A stretch of DNA of 6,177 nucleotides from Acidobacteriota bacterium (GCA_020851835.1 JADZBZ010000478.1:1-6177), one strand, 5' to 3'; shown: positions 1-6,177, numbered from the stretch's first letter. Numbers and translations are program-made. Notes: generated from the sequence alone by a model not told the origin.

Positions 1-194
1 CTTGTAGCGAACAGATATGCATTGTGCAGGCGATCGAAGCCACCGCGTCAGCGTCGCCGCACATTTTCCATGCCGGCTTCCGTAGGTAAATAAACAAGTT
101 AGTCTGGATCAAGAAAAATGCACGGACATTCGAATTGGGGATTCTGTGTGTTACAGTCCCGACTGCGAGTGGCGATAGAGTCTCTCGAGGGAGT

Positions 195-209
195 TGGCAC
201 GGAGCAGGC
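195..209 (+). promoter_or_regulatory. Candidate sigma-54 (RpoN) -24/-12 promoter
   Basis: TGGCACG at 195-201 matches all seven bases of the sigma-54 -24 consensus (TGGCACG-N4-TTGC), and a T precedes it as usual. Four bases later comes AGGC (206-209). It keeps the near-invariant GC doublet at exactly the required spacing but lacks the TT. The predicted transcript start is near 221, leaving a leader of about 136 bases before the ATG at 357. A TGCA-TTG-TGCA inverted repeat near 18-28 lies at a plausible enhancer distance but is too short to assign. A chance match is quite possible in GC-rich DNA, and no strong sigma-70 promoter is seen as an alternative. Confidence 0.3.
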
Positions 210-341
210 GCGCGACTGCCGGTCGACCACAGATCGACGGCGAAACTCACTCACCCGCAAAGGTGTCCTGACAGGCTTTCCCCAGTAGGACTCGACAGCA
301 CCTGCGTTTGTCAGGCGCGTGGTCTTGCTCGTCCCAAATCC

Positions 342-347
342 GGTGAG
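342..347 (+). promoter_or_regulatory. Ribosome binding site for the secreted protein at 357
   Basis: GGTGAG lies 9 bases before the ATG at 357. It is a good Shine-Dalgarno core, and together with the signal peptide starting at that ATG it decides the start in favour of 357 over the in-frame ATG at 135. Confidence 0.6.
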
Positions 348-356
348 ACCTCGACC

Positions 357-1133
357 ATGAACCGCTTCTGTCTGCTCGGCCTCGCGTTATCGATCTGCGC
401 GAACGCCATCCCGTCCGCGTTCGCGGGAACGCCGAACACGACCGCTGCGGGTGCGGTGAGCTACGAGGTGAACCAGGGGTGGGTGACGCACGCGATCGAC
501 GAAGCGGCGCAGGACCGCTGGTTCGTGTTTCGCGAGGTGGGCGGCCGGTCCTACTGCATCGAGGCCGGTGTCGGCGTTGCGACCTATGTCCCGCTCGATC
601 CGAATCTCACGCTCTATTCGGATAGCGCAGGCACCACGCAGCTTGCGGCCAACTCGGATGGCACGTCCGAGCCCGGCATGAACAAGGGCGCGCGCATCTG
701 CTACGCGTCGACCCAGTCGTTGACGACGAGTTCGCCGGCGCCGTCGACGTTGCGCTCGTTCCGGGTCAACGTCCCGATCGCCGGTGGCAGCGGCGACAGC
801 GGCTTCGTTCGGGTCCGGGTGGTCGAGACGACGCTGGTCTCGGGGCAAGTCGGATCGGGCAGCAACAACTGGGAGTACCGGCTGTACAACCTCGGCACGA
901 CCAACGTCACGGCCTCGTTCTACGTTCCGACCACGGGAAAGTCGTCCGATGTCACGTTGCTTCCCGAGCGGCGCGGCAGCGGGAACATCAGCGCGCTGTT
1001 CTCCGGCGGCTTCTCGAACTCGCGCCCCGTTTACATCATGCACAACGGCGCGCCCGGCACGGTCGTCGGGACGCTCGCGAAGACCGATGCGAACGGCTCC
1101 ACGCTCAGCGAAATGGACGTGTTCCCTCGCTGA
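357..1133 (+). CDS. Secreted protein of unknown function with a PPC-like beta-sandwich
   Basis: A 258-residue protein I cannot assign to a named family. Residues 1-23 form a Sec signal peptide: short basic start (MNR), hydrophobic core, and an Ala-Phe-Ala cleavage site before Gly24. The mature part is beta-rich and low in lysine. Residues about 44-157 resemble the bacterial pre-peptidase C-terminal fold: an Asp-Arg-Trp-Phe-Val-Phe opening strand (53-58), then DPNLTLY (81-87), a following Asn-Ser-Asp turn (99-101), and a closing RVRVVET strand (152-158). The only two mature cysteines, 67 and 115, lie inside this module and could form a disulfide. Residues about 165-258 form a second Gly/Ser/Thr-rich beta module with no catalytic motif visible. 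The gene ends 60 bases before the large Ig-SpvB-VCBS gene on the same strand, so co-transcription and a joint surface role are plausible. PPC-type domains often sit on secreted enzymes, but no enzyme domain is present. The fold call is by eye; secretion is well supported. Confidence 0.85.
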   Translation: MNRFCLLGLALSICANAIPSAFAGTPNTTAAGAVSYEVNQGWVTHAIDEAAQDRWFVFREVGGRSYCIEAGVGVATYVPLDPNLTLYSDSAGTTQLAANSDGTSEPGMNKGARICYASTQSLTTSSPAPSTLRSFRVNVPIAGGSGDSGFVRVRVVETTLVSGQVGSGSNNWEYRLYNLGTTNVTASFYVPTTGKSSDVTLLPERRGSGNISALFSGGFSNSRPVYIMHNGAPGTVVGTLAKTDANGSTLSEMDVFPR

Positions 1134-1136
1134 GCG
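1102..1136 (+). other. Perfect 10-bp stem-loop spanning the stop codon
   Basis: CGCTCAGCGA (1102-1111) and TCGCTGAGCG (1127-1136) are exact reverse complements separated by a 15-base loop, and the TGA stop lies in the 3' arm. No T-run follows, so it is not a classical intrinsic terminator. It could stabilise the upstream message, cause partial termination or tune coupling to the gene at 1194. A second, smaller hairpin follows at 1143-1156 (CCGTC, GCTC loop, GACGG). Confidence 0.5.
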
Positions 1137-1193
1137 CGGGATCCGTCGCTCGACGGCAAGTGTGATCCTCGGCGATTCGCTGCAGAGCGGGCA

Positions 1194-4100
1194 ATGCGCA
1201 CTCGACGCGGCAGCTTTGTCCTGAATGGATGCGCGCGCGCTGTCGCGTTGGTCGCTCTGTTGGCGCCTGCTTCCGCGGGCCTTGCCCAGTCCGACGACGA
1301 TGAACTGGTCGCGATCGGGTCGCCCAAGGTCACCCTCACGTCTCCAGTCCCAGGCGCGCCCAACACCGCTCCCGCGAGCATCGAGCTCGCTGCCACCGCA
1401 TCGGTTCCCTCCGGCACGATCCAGAAGATCGACTTCTACCGCGACTCGACGCTCATCCACGCGGACACCTCGGCACCGTATGCCTACAGCTGGACCGCGA
1501 TTCCGGCGGGCCGCTACAAGGTCACGGCCCGGGCGCGCTCGAGTTACGGCATCACGACGACGTCGATGCCCGTGGAAGTGCGCGTATGCGACCTTCCCAC
1601 CGTATCGCTGACGGCACCCACAGCGGGGGCCGACCTGACGACAGGGGCGGCAAGCACCGTCCAGGCGAGCGCCGCGAGCCCCGGCGGCGGCTGCGACATC
1701 GCCAGGGTCGAGTTCTACGCGCAACTCGGTGCGGGCGCGCCGGTCCTGGTGGGCACCGCGCTCGGCCTGCCGCCGCACCAGATCAACTGGACGCCCGCCA
1801 TCTCGGGCGCCTACACGCTGACCGCAAAGGCCTATGACGAGCGCGATGTCGCGACCACCTCGGCGGGCGTGGCTGTCACGGTCAACTCGACTCCGACGGT
1901 CTCGATCAGCGCGCCGACCACGGATCAGGTCTTCGCCCCCGCCTCGACCGTCTCGATCACCGCGGTCCCGGCCGACGCCGATGGCACGATCTCGAAGGTC
2001 GAGTTCTACCAGGGCGCTACGCTGCTCGGCACCAAGACCGCGGCACCCTGGACCCACGCGTGGGCCGGCGTGGCGAAAGGAAACTACTCGCTCACCACCA
2101 AGGCGTTCGACAACCTGAACGCGACCGGCACCAGCGCTGCCGTCCCGATCATCGTGACACAGGCCCCGACGGTGTCGATCAGCGCGCCCGCCTCCGGGAC
2201 GATCTACGCCAATCCGGCGAACATCACCATCAACGCGACGGCCGCCGATCCGGACGGCACGATCGCGAAGGTCGAGTTCTTCCAGGGATCGACGCTCGTC
2301 TGCACCGATACGAGCTCGCCGTTCACGTGCGCGTGGAACGGCGTGGCCGGTGGAAGCTATTCGCTGACGGCGAAGGCGACCGACAACCAGGGTGCGACGA
2401 CGACGTCGGCAGCCGTCCCGATCATCGTCAACCAGTTGCCCTCGGTGAGTCTCACCTCGCCGACGAGCGGGACCGCCTTCGCGGCCCCGGCCACCGTGAG
2501 CCTCGCCGCGAGCGCCTCGGACCCGGACGGCACGATCACCGAGGTGCGATTCTACAACGGCGCGACGCTGCTCAACACCGACACGTCGACGCCCTTCGCG
2601 TACGCCTGGACACCGGTTTCCGCGGGCTCCTACTCGCTTACCGCCGTCGCGGTCGACAATCGCGGCGCTACCTCGACCTCCTCCGCGGTCGCGGTGGTCG
2701 TTTGCGGAGCGCCGTCGGTGTCCTTGACCTCTCCGGCTAGCGGCACCTACGCGGCCCCGGCGAACTTCACGCTTTCGGCCGACGCGAGCAGCGCCTGCGG
2801 GATCCAGAAGGTGGAGTTCTACGACGGGGCGAGCCTGATCGCCACCGACACGTCTTCGCCCTACAACCAGTCCTGGAACAACGTCACCGCTGCCGGGTCG
2901 CACATCGTCAAGGCGCGCGCCTACGACAATGTCGGCCAGTGGAGCGAATCGCAAACCACGATCCAGATCGTCAACAACAGCCCGCCCGTAATCAACGGCG
3001 TGAGTCCCATGGCCGCGCAGACGATCACCGGAAGCAGCGTCTCGTTCTCGATCATCATCGCCGATGCGGATTCGGGCAATCTGACCCTGACCCTGTGGAA
3101 CGGGGGCACGCTGCTCGCCACGCTCGGGCCAGTGAGTGCGGGGACGCACTCGCTGAGCTGGACGCCTTCGAGCGCGGGTAACTACAACCTCACCGTCCAG
3201 GTCGCCGACGCCTACGCGACGGCCTCGCAGGCGGTGAGCGTCGACGTGAGCGCGCCGCCGACCTCCGCCACGCCGAGTCCGGAGTCCGTCATCCCGGGCA
3301 GCTACCCGACCCCGGCGATCGGGACGCTCGCCGGAACGTTCGCGGTGAGCGAGTCGGGGGCGGCGAGCTATTCGATTCCGCTCAAGGTGGTGCCCGGCAC
3401 CGCGGGAATGGAGCCGTCGCTCTCGCTCAACTACTCGAGCCAGGGGAGCTACGGTCAGCTCGGCGTCGGCTTCACGCTGGGAGGGCTCTCCTCGATCGGG
3501 CGGTGTCCGATGACCGAGGCGCAGGATGGGCTGTCGGCGGGCATCAACTACGACGACAACGCCAACAACGATCGGTGGTGCCTCGACGGTCAGCGGCTGG
3601 TGCCGGTCGGCTCGGAGGCGTCGGTAACCGACGACGTGTTCGGCAATGCAGCGAAACGTCAGGAGTATCGAACCGAGCTCGAGAGCTACGCCAGGGTCGA
3701 GAGTTTCGAAGAGACGAGCCCTCTGGCCGTGATCGGGCCCTATCGCTTCCGCGTGACGACGAAGACCGGCCAGATCATGGAGTTCGGCTCGCGCTGGTGG
3801 GTCGTCACCGCGGGCTGGATGCAGAGCGGGGTCAACGGCCTCGGCCCGCTGCGCAGCAATTCGACCAAGGTATTCGTGCTCGATCGCGTGCGCGATCGCG
3901 CCGGCAACTTCATCGACATCAACTACGCCGATCGGGACGGCGTGGGTGTCATCCAGCCGGTCGACGGTGTTTGCGGCGCGGGCGCCATGGCCGGTGGCAT
4001 CGATCCGCGCCCGATCGGAGCCTACCCGAACGTCGAATACTGGGTGTCCGGCATGCGCTACTACGCCGCCGGCAGCGACCCTTGCTTCTCGGCCCACAGC

Positions 4101-6177
4101 CAGGTCGTCTTCAACTATGCGGACATCCCGAGCCAGGCGTCCGTGGGGAGCCGCAACCGCTACTACGGGCAAGGCGCCGGCCAGACCTCGATCTCCAAGC
4201 GCCTGACTTCGGTTGAGATGCGCGCCGATGCTCCGGCGAATGGGGAGGGCACGCTGGTGCGGCGCTATGAGCTTGGCTACCTGACCAGCGCCCAGACGCA
4301 GCGCGAGCTCGTCTCGTCGATCCGCGAGTGCGACGCGGACGGCGTGTGCCTGCCGTCGACCACCTTCAACTGGGCGCAGGAAACCTGGAACGCCACCGGC
4401 AAACAGTTCGCCACGACCACGATTCCGGCCGGGACGATCCCCTTCGGCCTCACGCTCAATGCGGCCAGCAACAACGGCGTCTACGTCGGCGACTGGAACG
4501 GCGACGGCAGGAGCGACCTCATCGGGTGGAAGAACACCGACAGAGGTGGCGGCCTGTGGGATCACGAGCTCATCGTGTGCCTGTCGACGGGCGCGGGGTT
4601 CACCTGCGGTAGCCCGATCCTGTCGGAGCCGACGGGAAGCCCCTGGCCGAGCAAGCACATCGAGATCATGGACATCGACAACGATGGCCGGGTCGATCTC
4701 GTCGAGCGCCAGAACGGCCTCAGCACCTGGGCGCTATGCCGCTCGGACGGGAACACCGGTTGCGCGCCGGTGTCGGGGACCTGGACCACCAAGCCGCAAA
4801 ACGACGGCGTGCAGCCCAATTATCGAGGCGACTTCGACGGCGACGGCCGGATCGACTTCATCACCTGGTTCGACGACCAGCAGTTCCAGACCTGCCTGAC
4901 GCGTGACACGGGATTCACTTGCAGCACGCAGGACCTGCAGGTGTACGACCCGGCGCCGCCGACGATCCCCGGCACGGAAGCGTTCGAGAATCAGAACGCC
5001 AAGTTCCAGATCCTCGTCGCCGACGTGGACGGCGACGGCAAGGCCGATCTCGTGCGTCGGCGTAGCGACAACGAAAGCGTCAACGAGTGGAAGGTCTGCC
5101 TCTCCCGGTTCAGCCGTACCGGCGGGGGTGAGTGGCGCTGTCACGCCGAGTTCATCAAGGGGCCGGTCGGCAAGATCGAGAACTCGCTCATCTACGACTT
5201 CAACGGCGACGGATTGGCCGACGCGGCCAACTTCGACTCGGCCAACACGACGCTCGTCTGTCTGTCCACCGGCGACGGGGCGTTCGAATTCCGGGACATC
5301 AACGTCCATTGGAATCCCGCCAACAATCGGTACGAAAAGAACAACGGTACCGCGGTCGACTACTACGCGGACAACCGCTGTCGGCAATGGAACAGCCCCT
5401 CCATCGGCGGTGCCGACAAGATCACGTTCGGCGACTTCAACGGCGACGGCAGGACCGACCTCCTGGCCTGGATCCCGGCGACCGCTTCGTGGCAGGTGTG
5501 TCTGTCGAACGGCAGCGAGTTCGTCTGCTCCACCTGGCCGGGACCGGCGATCTCCGCGTCCAATCCGGACCTCAACCAGCAGATCGTCACAGGCGACTTC
5601 AACGGCGACGGGAAGACCGACGTTCTCTACATGCCCGAAAGTCTGGCGGCGCCCAAGCTGGCCTTGTCGGCGGGTCCCGCCACGGGCGACGTTCTGGTCA
5701 AGGTCACCACGGGTCTCGGCGCGGTGACGGAGGTCACCTACAAGCCGCTGACCGATACCACGGTCTACGCTAAGGGCTCGGGGGCTTTGGTGGCGCGACT
5801 GGAGCTCGATATCCAGTCGCCGATGTACGTGGTGCAGAAGACCTCCGCGAGCACGGGGCTGGGCGGAGCGTCGCGCTTCGAGACCGAGTACTTCTACGAG
5901 GGCCTTCGCGGCAGAACATCGGGACGGGGACTCTACGGCTTCGCCAAGGTCCGTAGCCGCGACGGCGTGGGGCTCGTCACCGAAACCGAGTACGCGCGTC
6001 CCGAACTCGCCACGGACAAGTACGCTACCAAGTGGGCGCTGGTCGGCCGGCCGACGGTCGTGCGCAAGTACGCTCCGGCGAGCCCGGGCTTCGCCGCGCC
6101 GATCCACGATACGACGGCATTCACCGGGGGCTCGAGCCTGTTCGGCGGCAGCCTGCGACTCGTCAACCGTACGACGA
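1194..6177 (+). CDS. Secreted Ig-SpvB-VCBS-TcdB-mid protein, RHS/Tc-toxin B-like (3' end beyond window)
   Basis: An uninterrupted frame of 1661 codons that leaves the window without a stop. The ATG at 1194 is chosen because it opens a Sec signal peptide: MRTRR, a hydrophobic core, and cleavage after Ala28 or Ala31. Its ribosome site (AGAGCGGG, close to the ATG) is weak. Domains in order: seven Ig-like repeats (45-687); a SpvB/TcaC N-terminal domain (about 710-1060) with the hallmark 'SYSIPL...PSLSLNYSS...G.LGVGF' and CLDGQRL (796-802); seven FG-GAP/VCBS repeats with DxDxDG-type calcium loops (1096-1480); and a TcdB-type middle/N-terminal domain from about 1499 (VTYKPLTD, SPMYVVQK, GRGLYGFAKVRSRDG). 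In Tc toxins this order builds the B component: a beta-propeller gate plus part of a hollow shell closed by RHS/YD repeats that encloses a C-terminal toxin. The RHS part and any effector lie downstream and are unseen. Classical Tc B proteins lack the signal peptide and Ig stalk, so this one probably works at the cell surface or outside the cell. Whether it is a toxin or a structural/adhesive protein cannot be told from this portion. Confidence 0.93.
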   Translation, partial: MRTRRGSFVLNGCARAVALVALLAPASAGLAQSDDDELVAIGSPKVTLTSPVPGAPNTAPASIELAATASVPSGTIQKIDFYRDSTLIHADTSAPYAYSWTAIPAGRYKVTARARSSYGITTTSMPVEVRVCDLPTVSLTAPTAGADLTTGAASTVQASAASPGGGCDIARVEFYAQLGAGAPVLVGTALGLPPHQINWTPAISGAYTLTAKAYDERDVATTSAGVAVTVNSTPTVSISAPTTDQVFAPASTVSITAVPADADGTISKVEFYQGATLLGTKTAAPWTHAWAGVAKGNYSLTTKAFDNLNATGTSAAVPIIVTQAPTVSISAPASGTIYANPANITINATAADPDGTIAKVEFFQGSTLVCTDTSSPFTCAWNGVAGGSYSLTAKATDNQGATTTSAAVPIIVNQLPSVSLTSPTSGTAFAAPATVSLAASASDPDGTITEVRFYNGATLLNTDTSTPFAYAWTPVSAGSYSLTAVAVDNRGATSTSSAVAVVVCGAPSVSLTSPASGTYAAPANFTLSADASSACGIQKVEFYDGASLIATDTSSPYNQSWNNVTAAGSHIVKARAYDNVGQWSESQTTIQIVNNSPPVINGVSPMAAQTITGSSVSFSIIIADADSGNLTLTLWNGGTLLATLGPVSAGTHSLSWTPSSAGNYNLTVQVADAYATASQAVSVDVSAPPTSATPSPESVIPGSYPTPAIGTLAGTFAVSESGAASYSIPLKVVPGTAGMEPSLSLNYSSQGSYGQLGVGFTLGGLSSIGRCPMTEAQDGLSAGINYDDNANNDRWCLDGQRLVPVGSEASVTDDVFGNAAKRQEYRTELESYARVESFEETSPLAVIGPYRFRVTTKTGQIMEFGSRWWVVTAGWMQSGVNGLGPLRSNSTKVFVLDRVRDRAGNFIDINYADRDGVGVIQPVDGVCGAGAMAGGIDPRPIGAYPNVEYWVSGMRYYAAGSDPCFSAHSQVVFNYADIPSQASVGSRNRYYGQGAGQTSISKRLTSVEMRADAPANGEGTLVRRYELGYLTSAQTQRELVSSIRECDADGVCLPSTTFNWAQETWNATGKQFATTTIPAGTIPFGLTLNAASNNGVYVGDWNGDGRSDLIGWKNTDRGGGLWDHELIVCLSTGAGFTCGSPILSEPTGSPWPSKHIEIMDIDNDGRVDLVERQNGLSTWALCRSDGNTGCAPVSGTWTTKPQNDGVQPNYRGDFDGDGRIDFITWFDDQQFQTCLTRDTGFTCSTQDLQVYDPAPPTIPGTEAFENQNAKFQILVADVDGDGKADLVRRRSDNESVNEWKVCLSRFSRTGGGEWRCHAEFIKGPVGKIENSLIYDFNGDGLADAANFDSANTTLVCLSTGDGAFEFRDINVHWNPANNRYEKNNGTAVDYYADNRCRQWNSPSIGGADKITFGDFNGDGRTDLLAWIPATASWQVCLSNGSEFVCSTWPGPAISASNPDLNQQIVTGDFNGDGKTDVLYMPESLAAPKLALSAGPATGDVLVKVTTGLGAVTEVTYKPLTDTTVYAKGSGALVARLELDIQSPMYVVQKTSASTGLGGASRFETEYFYEGLRGRTSGRGLYGFAKVRSRDGVGLVTETEYARPELATDKYATKWALVGRPTVVRKYAPASPGFAAPIHDTTAFTGGSSLFGGSLRLVNRTT
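1326..3254 (+). repeat. Seven tandem Ig-like (Big_7-type) repeats
   Basis: Units start at 1326, 1587, 1884, 2157, 2430, 2703 and 2973 (residues 45, 132, 231, 322, 413, 504, 594). The shared pattern is P-[ST]-V-S-[LI]-[TS]-[AS]-P, then D-x-DGTI-x-KVEFY-x-G-x-[TS]-L, T-D-T-x-x-P, a Trp, Y-[ST]-L-T and a C-terminal D-N-x-x-A-T. Repeats 1-6 fit the bacterial Ig-like family found in surface proteins and secreted glycoside hydrolases. Repeat 7 is divergent, lacks the KVEFY strand and looks more like a cadherin/He_PIG-type linker domain. A proline/serine-rich stretch (about 685-705) joins the array to the SpvB domain. Likely role: a rigid extracellular stalk. Confidence 0.85.
1884..2702 (+). repeat. 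Three in-register 273-bp tandem units (Ig repeats 3, 4, 5)
   Basis: Ig repeats 3, 4 and 5 are each exactly 273 bases (91 codons), starting at 1884, 2157 and 2430, while the flanking units are 297 and 270 bases. Repeats 3 and 4 share a 17-base identical stretch near their ends (2139-2155 and 2412-2428), encoding AVPIIV. Equal length and retained nucleotide identity suggest internal duplication more recent than that of the outer repeats, and a site where repeat number could vary between strains. Confidence 0.7.
3321..4373 (+). other. SpvB/TcaC N-terminal domain segment
   Basis: Encodes residues about 710-1060. The opening G-T-L-A-G-T-F-A-V-S-E-S-G-A-A-S-Y-S-I-P, the P-S-L-S-L-N-Y-S-S strand, and G-Q-L-G-V-G-F-T-L-G-G-L-S-S-I-x-R match the start of SpvB/TcaC/TcdB N-terminal domains. 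CLDGQRL, EYRTELESY-R and G-x-I-M-E-F-G follow in the usual order. The end S-T-T-F-N-W is the typical junction to the VCBS propeller. Six cysteines (771, 796, 927, 964, 1046, 1052) lie in this segment. The ADP-ribosyltransferase domain that follows this module in Salmonella SpvB is absent here and replaced by propeller repeats. Confidence 0.85.
4479..5633 (+). repeat. Seven FG-GAP/VCBS calcium-loop repeats (beta-propeller)
   Basis: The calcium-loop motif D-x-[DN]-x-D-G-x-x-D starts at residues 1100, 1160, 1213, 1277, 1335, 1414 and 1468, spaced 60, 53, 64, 58, 79 and 54 residues apart. That is near the usual blade length of about 60. Examples are GDWNGDGRSDLIGW and GDFNGDGRTDLLAW. Repeats at the DNA level include the recurrent GACTTCAACGGCGACGG core. 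Each of the first six intervals carries a CLS-type strand with a nearby second cysteine. In Tc B proteins the propeller made from such repeats binds the A component and gates the shell; here the partner is unknown. Confidence 0.88.
5688..6090 (+). other. TcdB-type middle/N-terminal domain segment
   Basis: Encodes residues from about 1499. The motif series LVKVTTGLGAVTEVTYKPLTD, the S-P-M-Y-V-V block, F-E-T-E-Y-F-Y-E-G, G-R-G-L-Y-G-F-A-K-V-R-S-R-D and then T-E-T-E-Y matches the toxin TcdB mid/N domain that links the VCBS propeller to the RHS/YD shell in Tc B proteins and related RHS proteins. No cysteine is visible in it, in contrast to all upstream domains. The far boundary is approximate because the following RHS part is cut off by the window edge. 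Confidence 0.8.

Larger units (their letters stand above)
1..356. other. Upstream region without a supportable gene
   Basis: I see no convincing coding sequence here. A frame open from 135 runs in phase into the gene at 357, but its first 74 codons do not look like protein: there is no signal sequence, and a good signal peptide with its own ribosome binding site begins only at 357. About 61-150 is visibly richer in A and T than the rest, as expected of a promoter region. Small inverted repeats lie at 154-165 (CAGTC, 2-base centre, GACTG), 252-265 (CACC, 6-base loop, GGTG) and 267-275 (CCTG, 1 base, CAGG). I recognise no riboswitch, tRNA or small RNA. The gene to the left is outside the window. 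Confidence 0.6.

Noticed and set aside
240..300. CGCAAAG motif with small hairpins, considered as a cyclic-di-GMP (GEMM) riboswitch
   Set aside because: The GGCAAACC-type motif, GNRA tetraloop stem and conserved second stem of GEMM are missing. Only a seven-base coincidence remains.
135..356. 74-codon N-terminal extension of the first gene, from the ATG at 135
   Set aside because: It would bury a good signal peptide internally. The ATG at 357 has GGTGAG 9 bases upstream and directly opens the signal sequence.
1194..1290. Lipoprotein signal (Cys13 of the large protein as lipobox)
   Set aside because: The residues before Cys13 (V-L-N-G) do not form a lipobox, and the hydrophobic core comes after the cysteine. 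This fits an ordinary signal peptide cut near residue 28-31.
1225..3181. Several plus-strand frames rich in Arg/Ser/Pro overlapping the Ig array
   Set aside because: They are out-of-frame readings of the large gene, with no domain or signal features of their own.
3881..3898. Perfect inverted repeat CGATCGCG-TG-CGCGATCG
   Set aside because: It is inside the SpvB coding region and follows from the codons for Asp-Arg-Val-Arg-Asp-Arg, a conserved protein stretch. No regulatory context.
387..4658. Very long minus-strand open frame (about 1420 codons)
   Set aside because: It lies antisense to both well-supported genes. Its translation is dominated by Arg, Asp, Val, Ala and Gly with no domain pattern. 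Such frames arise opposite GC3-rich coding DNA because stop codons are rare there.
4734..6107. Minus-strand open frame of about 457 codons with repeated 'VAVEVA' segments
   Set aside because: The apparent repeats are the reverse complement of the calcium-loop codons of the plus-strand VCBS repeats, so the periodicity belongs to the real gene.

Overview
The window is about 65% G+C with GC-rich third codon positions, and it encodes Sec-exported, disulfide-capable proteins. This points to a high-GC Gram-negative bacterium, most likely a beta- or gammaproteobacterium. That is inferred from composition and protein family only; no marker gene is present to narrow it further.

Layout: (1) Positions 1-356 hold no gene I can support. 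They contain an AT-richer stretch (about 61-150), a small inverted repeat (154-165) and a sigma-54-like -24/-12 element (195-209). (2) Positions 357-1133 encode a 258-residue secreted protein of unknown function, whose N-terminal half looks like a pre-peptidase C-terminal (PPC)-type beta-sandwich. (3) A 60-base gap with two potential RNA hairpins and no T-tract follows. (4) From 1194 to the end of the window, one uninterrupted reading frame of 1661 codons runs off the edge. It encodes a signal peptide, seven tandem Ig-like repeats, a SpvB/TcaC N-terminal domain, seven FG-GAP/VCBS calcium-loop repeats and the TcdB-type 'middle/N-terminal' domain. Everything on the minus strand, including two very long open frames, reads as an antisense shadow of these two genes.

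The large gene has the domain order of the B component of insecticidal Tc toxins (SpvB - beta-propeller - midN - RHS/YD shell), with a Sec signal and an Ig stalk added at the front. By family knowledge, the missing 3' part should carry RHS/YD repeats and possibly a variable C-terminal effector followed by an immunity gene, but none of that is visible here. The small upstream gene is same-strand, 60 bases away and also exported. The two may be co-transcribed and act together at the cell surface; this is inference.

The most unusual structural signal is cysteine pairing. The visible mature part of the large protein has 24 cysteines, and nearly all fall into domain-local pairs: two Ig repeats share the same coupled Cys substitution, and each of the six complete inter-motif propeller segments carries two. 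This suggests a heavily disulfide-braced exported shell, unlike cytoplasmically assembled Tc B-C components.
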